From Roseovarius sp. MMSF_3281 (GTDB lineage Bacteria; Pseudomonadota; Alphaproteobacteria; Rhodobacterales; Rhodobacteraceae), in NCBI RefSeq assembly GCF_030733685.1, contig NZ_JASHIM010000005.1, positions 124,001-188,000 of the forward strand: a stretch of DNA of 64,000 bases, read 5' to 3'. Shown here piece by piece: positions 27,391-35,575 of this stretch. Numbering within the stretch: position 1 is the first letter of the stretch; each line of letters begins with the position of its first letter. The notes beneath the pieces are model-generated. The model saw only the letters and a program-made list of their open reading frames with translations, did not search any database and was not told the origin of the DNA. Made by a program: the position numbers and the translations under genes.

Positions 27391-27710
27391 GCCACAGCGT
27401 CACACCTGAGGAGGGACGCGTGCAACGGCTGGCCGAGACCGACCGCCCCACGCTGGCCTTCACTTTTGAGGGACGCGCGATGGCGGGGCTGGAGGGGGAT
27501 ACGGTTCTAACCGCCGTCCTGGCGGCAGCTACCCATCTGAGGAATGCGGAATTCGGGCCGGAACGGCGTGCGGGGTTTTGCCTCATGGGAGCATGCCAGG
27601 ATTGCTGGCTCTGGCAAGAGAACGGGCCGCGCTTGCGCGCCTGTTCCACATTGCTTCAAGAGGGCATGCGGCTGCGCGCAGCCCCTCCCGACAGCTGGCC
27701 CGCGCCATGA
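27387..27710 (+). CDS. Small [2Fe-2S] protein, opine oxidase/hydroxyproline dehydrogenase gamma-subunit-like
   Basis: A 107-residue protein with a ferredoxin-type cluster motif: three cysteines in FCLMGACQDC (C-x4-C-x2-C) and a fourth in LRACST about 18 residues later. FEGRAMAGLEGDTVLTAVLAA is the usual N-terminal beta-grasp part of these subunits. In known three-subunit enzymes this protein shuttles electrons between the DAO-type beta subunit and the FAD/NAD-type alpha subunit. It overlaps both neighbours by four bases, implying fixed stoichiometry. Confidence 0.88.
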   Translation: MSHSVTPEEGRVQRLAETDRPTLAFTFEGRAMAGLEGDTVLTAVLAAATHLRNAEFGPERRAGFCLMGACQDCWLWQENGPRLRACSTLLQEGMRLRAAPPDSWPAP

Positions 27711-29080
27711 CGCGTGTTCTGATCGTGGGGGCGGGGCCTGCGGGCATCCGCGCGGCAGAGGTGCTTGTCGCCGCCGGGCTACGCCCGGTGGTTGTGGACG
27801 AGGGCGCCCGCGCGGGCGGGCAGATTTATCGCCGTCCGACCGACGGCTTCAAGCGGCCCCCGCGCACGCTCTATGGATCCGAGGCCGGGAAAGCCGTGCA
27901 GTTGCATGAGACTTTCGACGGTTTCGTATGCGACGGGCAGGTCGATTATCACCCCCGGTGCAGCGTTCTGGGCCTGCAGGACGGGGTTGCGCAGGTGCTC
28001 GGCCCGGACGGCGTTTTTGCGGTCCCCTACGATCGCCTGATCCTCGCGCCCGGCGCGACCGACCGGCTGGCGCCGGTACCGGGCTGGCAGATGGCGGGTG
28101 TCTTTTCGCTGGGGGCTGCGCAGATTGCGCTGAAGTCCCAAGGCGTCGCCCTTGGGCGGCAAATTGTTCTGGCGGGCTCGGGACCACTTCTGACACTGGT
28201 TGCATCACAGCTGATCTCCGCCGGGGCGACGGTGGCCGCGGTGCTGGACACGGCGCCGTGGGGTGCGCAGATCCGTGGTGGCTTTGACATGGCGTTGGCG
28301 CGCCCCGGGGTCACGCTGCGCGGTCTACGGCTGCGCGCCGGCCTGGGCAGGCGCTATCGCGCCGGTGTCACGCTGACGGGTATTGAAGGTGACGGCACCA
28401 GCCCTGCGGCAGTCACCTGGCGCGATACGCGGGGCCGGGCGCATCGGACGGCCTGCGATACCGTTGCGCTGGGGTGGCATTTGCGCGCCGAGACGGCGCT
28501 GGCTGATCTGGCGGGAGCCGAGTTCGCGTGGTCGGACATATGGGCCCAGTGGTTGCCCCGAACCGACGCGGCGGGCCGCGCCCAAGACGGGGTGTATCTG
28601 GCCGGGGATGGGATGAGCATTCTGGGTGCCGACGGCGCCGAGATTGCCGGACGGCTGGCAGCACGCGCCTGTCTTGCCGATCTTGGACATCACGTAGATG
28701 TGGCGGCGCAGAACCGCGACTTGGGCCGAAAGCGGCGCATGGGTCGCTTCGCCAAGGGGATCGCGACCGCGTTTCCTTGGCCTGCCGAGATGGTTCGGGC
28801 CTTGCCCGAAGACGCGATCCTCTGCCGGTGCGAAGGCATCACCGCGGGCGACCTGCGCCGGACCCTGACGTTGTCGGGGCCGGAGGTGAACCGCGCCAAA
28901 TCCCTGAGCCGTGTCGGCATGGGGCGCTGCCAAGGGCGGTACTGCCAGATCGCGGGAGCCGAGGTGACGGCGGCGCAGGTGGGGTGTGGCCCTGCCACCG
29001 TGGGCCGTTTGCGCGCGCAGCCGCCGGTGCGTCCGGCGCCGCTTGGAGTGATCGCTGCCGCTGCGGACAAGCCCGAGTGA
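27707..29080 (+). CDS. FAD/NAD(P)-binding oxidoreductase with C-terminal BFD-like [2Fe-2S] domain, opine oxidase alpha-subunit-like
   Basis: A 457-residue subunit related to octopine oxidase A, hydrogen cyanide synthase HcnB and D-hydroxyproline dehydrogenase alpha. The Rossmann motif VLIVGAGPAGIRAAEVL begins at residue 3, a second nucleotide-binding segment is QIVLAGSGPLLTLVASQL, and the tail holds a BFD-like cluster (ILCRCEGIT ... GRCQGRYC). Together with the small protein at 27387 and the DAO subunit at 21153 it could form a complete dehydrogenase cleaving an N-substituted amino acid to a keto acid and free amino acid. Start at ATG 27707, overlapping the previous stop. Confidence 0.88.
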   Translation: MTRVLIVGAGPAGIRAAEVLVAAGLRPVVVDEGARAGGQIYRRPTDGFKRPPRTLYGSEAGKAVQLHETFDGFVCDGQVDYHPRCSVLGLQDGVAQVLGPDGVFAVPYDRLILAPGATDRLAPVPGWQMAGVFSLGAAQIALKSQGVALGRQIVLAGSGPLLTLVASQLISAGATVAAVLDTAPWGAQIRGGFDMALARPGVTLRGLRLRAGLGRRYRAGVTLTGIEGDGTSPAAVTWRDTRGRAHRTACDTVALGWHLRAETALADLAGAEFAWSDIWAQWLPRTDAAGRAQDGVYLAGDGMSILGADGAEIAGRLAARACLADLGHHVDVAAQNRDLGRKRRMGRFAKGIATAFPWPAEMVRALPEDAILCRCEGITAGDLRRTLTLSGPEVNRAKSLSRVGMGRCQGRYCQIAGAEVTAAQVGCGPATVGRLRAQPPVRPAPLGVIAAAADKPE

Positions 29081-29202
29081 ACGACACAATCTTCTGCGTC
29101 CGCGGGCGCCGCAAGCGGTGAAAAATGCCGTTGCCCGAACGCTTTCGGCAAATGCTGTCAGCGAGGTCGCGCCAGACTGTGGACAACTGACGAGAGGTTA
29201 TC

Positions 29203-30666
29203 ATGACACTTGCCTTCGATCCTGCGAAGCTGACATTGCCGGTTAGGCATCACATCGGCGGACAGTATGTGCCTGCCCGAGAAGAGATCGCCGTGACAGC
29301 CCCGTCGAGTGGTGTCACGCTGGGCGCGGTGCCTCGCGCCGATGCGTCGGTCGTGGACCGCGCGGTCGAGGCCGCGCGCACGGCTCTGCAAACATCCGGT
29401 TGGGGACGCGCCGCGCCGCGGGATCGCTTGCGCGCGCTGCATCGGTGGGCGGACCTGTTGGAAGAGGAAGCGCCTGCGCTGGCTCGCCTGGAAGCGGTTT
29501 GTTCGTCGAGGCCCGTTTCCGATACGGTGGCCGGAGACATCCCTGTGACCGCCGAGCAAATCCGGTTCTTCGCTGAGTTCGCAGACAAGGAATGCGACGC
29601 GCTTGCGCCCACGGCAGAGGGGAGCCTGGGCATGATCACGTCGGAGCCGCATGGCGTGGTGGGGGCCATCACGCCATGGAACTTCCCGATTTCGATGGCC
29701 GGGTGGAAACTGGGACCCGCCTTGGCCGCGGGCAACGCGGTGGTTCTGAAGCCGTCCGAGATGACGCCCTTCTCGGCGCTTTACATGGCCGAGCTTTCGG
29801 TGCGCGCGGGTCTGCCCGCGGGGCTGATCAACGTGGTTCTGGGCGACGGGCCGGACACCGGCACGGCGATCACGGGGCATCCCGGCATCGACAAGATTTC
29901 CTTTACCGGATCGACCCGTGCCGGTGCCGCGATCATGGAAAACGTCGCGCGTACCGGGATTAAGCCGATGACGCTGGAACTGGGCGGCAAGAGCCCGATG
30001 ATCGTTTTCGAGGATGCCGATCTGGACCTTGCAGCCGAATGTCTGGAGCGTGGTATCCTGCCCAATGCCGGGCAGTTCTGCGTCGCCGGTTCGCGCATGA
30101 TCGTGGCGCGCGGCGTTGCCGACGCATTGGCCGAACGCCTGACGGAACGTTTCAACCGGCATGAGCCCGCGGCCACCTGGGATGCGCAATCCGGCTTTTG
30201 CCCGATTATCTCTGAGGTGCAGCTTGGCCGGATCGACAGCCTTGTTCGCGCCGCATGCGAACAAGGTGCCGAGGCACTGTGCGGCGCCGCGCGGTTTGAC
30301 CGCGAGGGCAGCTATTACCAGCCTACAATCTTGGCAAACCCGACGCCGGACAACCCTGCCGTGACCGAAGAAATATTTGGTCCGGTCGCCACATTCCAGA
30401 CCTTCGAGACCGAAGAGGAGGCTATCGCGATGGCTGCGCACCCGACCTATGGGCTGTGTTCCGGCATCTTCACCCGCGATCTGGCCCGTGCGCTGCGTGT
30501 GTCGCGCCAGATCGAGGCGGGCACTGTCTGGATCAACCGCTATGGCCGTTCGCGCGACCACATCCTGCCCACCGGCGGATGGAAGGCCAGCGGCCTGGGC
30601 AAGGACCTCGGGCGCGAAGCCTATACCGCCAACCGCCGCACGAAATCCGTGCTGGCAGCGATCTGA
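29203..30666 (+). CDS. NAD(P)-dependent aldehyde dehydrogenase
   Basis: A 487-residue class 3-fold aldehyde dehydrogenase. The catalytic Cys is in NAGQFCVAGSR, the general-base Glu in LELGGKSP, and the cofactor/oxyanion Asn in ITPWNFPIS; FTGSTRAGA and the C-terminal GWKASGLGKD are also present. It lies 122 bases downstream of the alpha subunit and likely oxidises the aldehyde generated by the flavoenzymes. The C-terminal WINRYGRSRDHILPTGGWK differs from betaine-aldehyde types; I cannot name the substrate. Confidence 0.9.
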   Translation: MTLAFDPAKLTLPVRHHIGGQYVPAREEIAVTAPSSGVTLGAVPRADASVVDRAVEAARTALQTSGWGRAAPRDRLRALHRWADLLEEEAPALARLEAVCSSRPVSDTVAGDIPVTAEQIRFFAEFADKECDALAPTAEGSLGMITSEPHGVVGAITPWNFPISMAGWKLGPALAAGNAVVLKPSEMTPFSALYMAELSVRAGLPAGLINVVLGDGPDTGTAITGHPGIDKISFTGSTRAGAAIMENVARTGIKPMTLELGGKSPMIVFEDADLDLAAECLERGILPNAGQFCVAGSRMIVARGVADALAERLTERFNRHEPAATWDAQSGFCPIISEVQLGRIDSLVRAACEQGAEALCGAARFDREGSYYQPTILANPTPDNPAVTEEIFGPVATFQTFETEEEAIAMAAHPTYGLCSGIFTRDLARALRVSRQIEAGTVWINRYGRSRDHILPTGGWKASGLGKDLGREAYTANRRTKSVLAAI

Positions 30667-30689
30667 ATGACGGACAAGAAGGACTTCTC

Positions 30690-31736
30690 ATGAGCGAACA
30701 CCAGATTGCTTTGATCCCCGGCGATGGGATCGGAGTTGATGTTACGGAGGCCGCCATGAAGGTGATGCACGCCGTCGCCGAGATGGAGAATTTCACGCTG
30801 CACACCGGGACGTTCCCGTGGTCCTGCGCCTATTACCACGAGACGGGCGCGATGATGCCCGAGGACGGAATCGAGACGTTGCGCGGCTTCGACGCGATCT
30901 TTCTGGGGGCGGTCGGCTGGCCGGAGACGGTGCCGGACGCGGTCTCGCTACACGGCCTGCTGCTGCCCATACGCAAGGCATTCGATCAATATGCCAATAT
31001 CCGCCCGCACCGCCTGTTGCCGGGGGTGGAAGGCCCGTTGAAATCCGACGCGTTCGATATCCTGTGCATCCGTGAAAACACCGAAGGCGAATATTCCGGT
31101 GCGGGCGGGCGCGTGCATCAGGGACGCGAGAATGAGGTGGCTGTACAAACATCTGTTTTCACGCGGCAAGGCGTGGAGCGCATCTTGCGCTTCGGGTTCG
31201 AGCAGGCGCGCACGCGGCGCGGTCATCTCACCTCGGCCACGAAGTCGAACGCGCAGCAATATTCCATGGTCTTCTGGGATGACATGACGCGTGCGCTTGC
31301 CGCCGAGTATCCTGACGTCAAGGTTAGCCATGTACACATAGACGCGATGGCCGCCAAGATGGTGATGAACCCCGAGGACCTGGATGTGATCGTGGCGTCC
31401 AACCTTTTTGGCGACATTCTGACCGATCTGGGCGCGGCCATCCAGGGCGGGCTTGGCTTTGCCGCCTCGGCCAATATCTGCCCCGACCGGTCCGCACCGT
31501 CCATGTTCGAGCCTGTGCACGGCTCGGCCCCGGACATCGCGGGCAAGGGGATTGCCAACCCCATAGCAGCCATTTGGTCAGGCGCGATGATGCTGCGTCA
31601 TCTGGGCGAAGAAACAGCTGCCGACCGGGTGGAGAAGGCGATTGCCGCCACGACGGGGCAGGGCATCGGCATCCGCCCCGGCAGCCATGGCACGGACGAG
31701 ATTACGACGGCTGTGATTGCCGCAATGAAAGGTTGA
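30690..31736 (+). CDS. Isocitrate/isopropylmalate-family dehydrogenase, tartrate/D-malate dehydrogenase-like
   Basis: A 348-residue beta-decarboxylating dehydrogenase of the IDH/IMDH family, subgroup of tartrate dehydrogenase (TtuC) and D-malate dehydrogenase. The wording QIALIPGDGIGVDV, YANIRPHRLLPGV, ENTEGEYSGAGGR and SNLFGDILTDLGAA gives substrate- and metal-binding elements. The ATG at 30690 has AAGAAGGA 6-7 bases upstream. It sits 23 bases after the aldehyde dehydrogenase and 3 bases before SSADH, so all three are one operon. It probably decarboxylates a 2-hydroxy-dicarboxylate formed in the pathway. Confidence 0.88.
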   Translation: MSEHQIALIPGDGIGVDVTEAAMKVMHAVAEMENFTLHTGTFPWSCAYYHETGAMMPEDGIETLRGFDAIFLGAVGWPETVPDAVSLHGLLLPIRKAFDQYANIRPHRLLPGVEGPLKSDAFDILCIRENTEGEYSGAGGRVHQGRENEVAVQTSVFTRQGVERILRFGFEQARTRRGHLTSATKSNAQQYSMVFWDDMTRALAAEYPDVKVSHVHIDAMAAKMVMNPEDLDVIVASNLFGDILTDLGAAIQGGLGFAASANICPDRSAPSMFEPVHGSAPDIAGKGIANPIAAIWSGAMMLRHLGEETAADRVEKAIAATTGQGIGIRPGSHGTDEITTAVIAAMKG

Positions 31737-31739
31737 ACG

Positions 31740-33185
31740 ATGAAACTGACTGATCCCGATCTTTTCCGCCAGGCCGCGCTGATCGATGGCGAGTGGATTG
31801 TGCGCGATGACATGCAGGTGACCAACCCCGCCACCGGTGCGGTTATGGGCACCATGCCCGACACGACCGCCGAGGAGACCGAGCGTGCCATTCTGGCGGC
31901 TGAGACGGCGATGAAGGACTGGCGCGCGCGAACCCATGCCGCGCGGGCCGACCTCTTGATGCGGTGGCACGATCTGGTGTTGGAACATACCGAGGATCTG
32001 GCGCGTATCCTGACCGCTGAACAGGGCAAGCCGCTGGCCGAGTCCCGTGGCGAGGTGGCCTATGGCGCGTCTTTCATCCGCTGGTTCGCGGAGGAAGCGC
32101 GGCGGATCGACGGGTCGATTATACCTGCGCCGGTGCCCGGCAAGAAGATCCTGGCGATGAAGGAACCGGTGGGTGTCTGCGCGATCATCACGCCCTGGAA
32201 TTTCCCCATCGCGATGATCACCCGCAAGGTGGCGCCCGGTCTGGCCGTGGGATGCACCATGGTGGTCAAACCGTCTGACTTCACGCCATATTCCGCGCTT
32301 GCGGTGGCGGTCCTCGCCGAGCGCGCCGGTATTCCCAAGGGTGTGCTGAACGTCCTCACGGGGCGGCCGGAAGAGATCGGCCGGACGCTGACTGCCTCGC
32401 CCGTAGTGCGCAAGCTGTCCTTTACCGGCTCAACCCGGGTGGGCGCGCTTCTGGCCGAACAATGCGCGCCGACGCTCAAGAAGCTGTCACTGGAGCTGGG
32501 CGGGAACGCCCCGTTCATCATTTTCGACGATGCCGATCTCGATGCGGCGGTCGAGGGCGCAATGCTCTCGAAGTTTCGCAACGGCGGGCAGACCTGTGTC
32601 TGCGCGAACCGCATACTCGTGCAGGCAGGTATACATGATGCGTTCGTTGCGGCACTGTCCAAGCGTGTGGACGCCCTCAACGTTGGACCGGGCGATGCCG
32701 ACGGCACCGACGTGGGGCCGATGATCAACGAGGCCGCAATCGGCAAGATCACTACCCATGTCGAGGATGCCCTGTCCAAGGGTGCGCGACGCAGCACCGC
32801 CGTGCGCGAGCTGGAAACGCAATACGCCGATCCGATGGTCCTGACCGGCGCCACGACGGACATGCAGCTTGCCAGCGAAGAAACTTTCGGACCCGTCGCG
32901 CCGATCTTCCGCTTTGACACCGAGGACGAGGCGATCGCATCTGCCAACGGCACGCCCTTTGGGCTTGCGGCCTATTTCTACACGCGCGACTTGGCGCGTG
33001 CGTTCCGCGTGGGCGAGGCGCTGGAATTCGGTATCGTGGCGCTGAACACCGGGGTAGTCAGCCATGCCGAAAGCCCATTCGGCGGCGTCAAGGCATCGGG
33101 GCTCGGCCGCGAAGGGGCGCGTGAAGGGGTCGAAGAATATCTCGAGATCAAGGCGTTTCACGTGGGCGGACTTGCCGGTTCCTGA
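31740..33185 (+). CDS. gabD: Succinate-semialdehyde dehydrogenase (GabD-like)
   Basis: A 481-residue NAD(P)-dependent dehydrogenase oxidising succinate semialdehyde to succinate. GabD features are EQGKPLAESRGEV, ITPWNFPIAMITRK, LELGGNAPFIIFDDADLD and the catalytic Cys in NGGQTCVCANR, which carries the second nearby Cys typical of redox-controlled SSADH. Its place at the end of this operon gives the pathway an exit into the TCA cycle, consistent with a four-carbon amine or 4-aminobutyrate-type intermediate. The gene symbol reflects family likeness. Confidence 0.88.
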   Translation: MKLTDPDLFRQAALIDGEWIVRDDMQVTNPATGAVMGTMPDTTAEETERAILAAETAMKDWRARTHAARADLLMRWHDLVLEHTEDLARILTAEQGKPLAESRGEVAYGASFIRWFAEEARRIDGSIIPAPVPGKKILAMKEPVGVCAIITPWNFPIAMITRKVAPGLAVGCTMVVKPSDFTPYSALAVAVLAERAGIPKGVLNVLTGRPEEIGRTLTASPVVRKLSFTGSTRVGALLAEQCAPTLKKLSLELGGNAPFIIFDDADLDAAVEGAMLSKFRNGGQTCVCANRILVQAGIHDAFVAALSKRVDALNVGPGDADGTDVGPMINEAAIGKITTHVEDALSKGARRSTAVRELETQYADPMVLTGATTDMQLASEETFGPVAPIFRFDTEDEAIASANGTPFGLAAYFYTRDLARAFRVGEALEFGIVALNTGVVSHAESPFGGVKASGLGREGAREGVEEYLEIKAFHVGGLAGS

Positions 33186-33232
33186 CCGGAACTCAGGCGG
33201 AGGGCGTGGATCGCTCGCCGCGCGATCGCCTG

Positions 33233-33559
33233 TTAAAGCCCTACGGTGTGGAGCATTTCGTAGCAGAACGTCATCGAGCGTACCGCGATGGCGCGCATCG
33301 GATAGAAAGGTATCTTCGGGATACCTTCACGGGCATTCAGGCCTAGGTCGTGCGGCTGGCCATCGAAGGTCAGCGAGACCTGGCCGGACCAGCGATAGGC
33401 AATGGGTATGTCTGCCAGATCGGGAAAAATCTTGTTCATAGCATGCTCAAGCCAGCGGAACGCGGCAGGGGAATCGACGGCCCCCAGCGTGCCGCGACCG
33501 CCGAACACCACGCGCCCGTCGACCTTGCGGAACCAGCGCATGATGCGCTGGAACGGCAT
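33233..33559 (-). pseudogene. Deleted remnant of a DAO-family FAD-dependent oxidoreductase
   Basis: About 108 residues survive. MRWFRKVDGRVVFGGRG and YRWSGQVSLTFDGQPH correspond to the C-terminal half of PuuB/OrdL-type oxidases, and IPFYPMRAIAV to their extreme C-terminus. The FAD-contact segment (Gly-rich GYxGxG) that should lie between FDGQPH and IPFYP is missing, and the whole N-terminal Rossmann half is absent. Similarity to active DAO genes nearby suggests a former extra copy at the end of the catabolic cluster. Confidence 0.7.
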
Positions 33560-33607
33560 TGCCGACTTGACGGCAATGCCCTGTGACGGTCCCCAAGGGT
33601 GATTTTC

Positions 33608-33890
33608 TCAGGCGGTCATTTCAAGCGCATAATCGTGCCACAGGTCGAAGGCATCGAACCTTGCGTAGCGGTATGAGACGGTGGAGGGGCGGTAGCGTCG
33701 GGGTCTGAACATGGTGTTGATTTGATCGGGACGACGACTTCGTCTAGATGCCATCTGCCTGCAGCGGTGGGACGGTCACGCTTTATGCAATCGGCGAAAT
33801 GCCGGCCAAATAGGTTCACCCATTTGCACACAGTTTCCCGGCTGACGGTTACACCTCGTTCAGCTAACAGGTCCTCGACGTCCGCCGTGC
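33608..33890 (-). pseudogene. IS6-family transposase remnant
   Basis: On the minus strand, from about 33890 to 33721, one frame reads DVEDLLAERGVTVSRET, then VCKWVNLFGRHFADCIKR and GRWHLDEVVVPIK. This is the N-terminal part and first catalytic Asp region of IS6/IS26-type DDE transposases. The rest of the DDE domain is missing. A separate frame from 33712 to 33608 encodes a 34-residue tail ending in LWHDYALEMTA, possibly the transposase C-terminus joined by an internal deletion, though I cannot confirm that. No terminal inverted repeats were identified. Confidence 0.65.
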
Positions 33891-33946
33891 TAGGCGCGGC
33901 ATCTCAGCTGGTATTCTCATGATAAAGCGCTAGACGTATCAAGATA

Positions 33947-34081
33947 CGGCAGCAAGTTGGCAATGCCCGCGCGACTGCTACGAGGGATCTAAAAGAACTT
34001 GTCGAGATTGGAGCCCTGACGCGCACAGGCGAACGCCGATACACGCGTTACTGGCTGAATCTTGAAGACATCGGCGGGTAG
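33947..34081 (+). pseudogene. Possible C-terminal fragment of a Fic-family protein
   Basis: A 44-codon open stretch ending at TAG 34081 encodes ARATATRDLKELVEIGAL followed by TRTGERRYTRYWLN. This resembles the winged-helix C-terminal tail of Fic/DOC AMP-transferase-type proteins. No catalytic HPFx(D/N)GN(G/K)R motif is present upstream, where the IS6 remnant begins, so this would be a decayed leftover. The match is short and from memory of the family. Confidence 0.4.
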
Positions 34082-34572
34082 TGCATCGTCGGCAGATCCG
34101 GCGGTAAGCGGTCTTTCTCTGCGCGACCAACCTATGGCGTGATTGCGGAATTTCCGGACCTTCGGATTCACCAAGCAGGCCTTGATTTTAAGACAGTGGT
34201 GATCGTCAGCTTAGCGTGTTCGTAGAGAATTTCTTTAAAAGAGGAACGTGGAAAATCAGACCCGAAGAGGCGATTGCCAGCCTCAAGAATGATTAATCGC
34301 ACAAAAGTTAAGATCGCGAGTGCGGAAATATCTGCCTGGACTTTAAGTAAGACCTGAACAGGTAAAAGAAATTGGGCCTTTCCGGCGAATACTGAAACAG
34401 AAAGCTTTACAAGAAGCGCGGCACGATCTTGTTGTTCTCTGCAAAAGCCACGCTTGGTATCGGCCAGCCAATTCGTCTGGCCGATACCGCGATTTTCTGC
34501 GTCAACGTTGGCCGGTGGCGCCATGAACGTTCATGGCACCCAAGACCTGTGACCTGCTGCTGGCAGTTCTAC
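34082..34572. other. Non-coding, AT-rich stretch
   Basis: About 490 bases with no credible gene on either strand. Composition is distinctly less GC-rich than the flanks. The only clear structure is the 12-bp inverted repeat at 34456-34488. It separates the remnant zone from the end of the methyl-cycle operon. Confidence 0.5.
34456..34488 (-). terminator. 12-bp perfect inverted repeat downstream of the methyl-cycle operon
   Basis: GGTATCGGCCAG (34456-34467) and CTGGCCGATACC (34477-34488) are exact complements with a 9-base loop. It lies 85 bases beyond the stop of the last gene of the minus-strand operon and may be its transcription terminator, but only a weak T-rich stretch follows in either direction. 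Confidence 0.45.
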
Positions 34573-35565
34573 TCAGGCCGCCGGCAAGGCGATCGCCTTG
34601 GCTGCGTCACCGTCGCGCGCACCGTAGTGGACCAACACCCGGGCTGCGTGTTCCGCACCGAGCTTGCCAGCCTCTTGAACCGGCAAGCCGCGGGCCAATG
34701 CCGACAGGAAACCGCTGGCATAGGCATCCCCGGCGCCGGTGCTGTCTACGACGCGAGGCACGTCAGCCGCCGGGATGTGGTGGCGACCGTCGGCATCGGC
34801 GACAATGGAGCCCTTGTCGTGCTCGGTCACTGCAGCGACCGAGACCCGCGTCATTGCCCAGCCAAGTGCCGCGTCCGCGCCGTCGCACCCCGCCAGCGCG
34901 GCCACCTCGGCCTGATTGCCGACAAGGATGTCGACATGGCGCGAGACGAAGTTGCGCATGACGTCTATGTTGCGCTCGACGCAGCCAGCATCCGACGGTG
35001 TCAGCGCCACCTTCGCCCCGGCGGCCTGCGCCGCTACGGCCAAGCGTTCGATCACCGCCGCGCCATGCGGGGCGTCCCATATATAGCCTTCGATAAACAG
35101 GATATCGAACTCTTCGGGCAAGGCCGCGAGCGCCTCCGGGGGCATCAGCGTGGTCGCCGCTCCCAGGTAGGTGCTCATGGTGCGCTCGCCGTCCGGCGTG
35201 ACCAGCACGACGCAGCGGCCCGTGCCGTGATCGTCGTTCTGTGCCACGGCAACCGGTGCCGCCAGCCCCATGCCCGACATTTCCTCGCAGAAGGCATCGC
35301 CGAGATCATCATTGGCCACCTTGCCCAGGTAGGTGCCCCGGACAGGCGTGTCGGCCAGATGCGCGATGGAGTTGGCCACCGATCCGCCGGACTGGCGGAT
35401 ACCGGGGCCGACATCCTCGAAAAGGGCGTGGGCCGCGTCGGCATCCACCAGGTGCATGCCTCCCGGGGTCAGCCCGTGCCGCGTGACGACATCGGGCTCG
35501 ACCGCGGCGACGACATCGACCAGCGCGTTGCCCAAACCCACGATATGCGGTGTTCGTTCGGTCAT
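34573..35565 (-). CDS. PfkB-family carbohydrate kinase, adenosine kinase-like
   Basis: A 330-residue ribokinase/PfkB-family kinase. The N-terminal substrate lid region is VGLGNALVDVVA with GGSVANSIAHLA following, and the ATP/catalytic motif is DSTGAGDAYASGF, whose Asp is the general base. It follows ahcY with only a 10-base gap; AhcY releases adenosine, and removing it by phosphorylation to AMP pulls the otherwise unfavourable SAH hydrolysis forward. That context makes adenosine the best substrate guess. ATG 35565 has GAGGAG at 6 bases. Last gene of the run. Confidence 0.85.
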   Translation of the reverse strand: MTERTPHIVGLGNALVDVVAAVEPDVVTRHGLTPGGMHLVDADAAHALFEDVGPGIRQSGGSVANSIAHLADTPVRGTYLGKVANDDLGDAFCEEMSGMGLAAPVAVAQNDDHGTGRCVVLVTPDGERTMSTYLGAATTLMPPEALAALPEEFDILFIEGYIWDAPHGAAVIERLAVAAQAAGAKVALTPSDAGCVERNIDVMRNFVSRHVDILVGNQAEVAALAGCDGADAALGWAMTRVSVAAVTEHDKGSIVADADGRHHIPAADVPRVVDSTGAGDAYASGFLSALARGLPVQEAGKLGAEHAARVLVHYGARDGDAAKAIALPAA

Positions 35566-35575
35566 GTCTCGCTCC

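Noticed and set aside
34168..34524. A 118-codon minus-strand frame in the AT-rich spacer
   Set aside because: No start signal or domain; it runs through the inverted repeat at 34456-34488.
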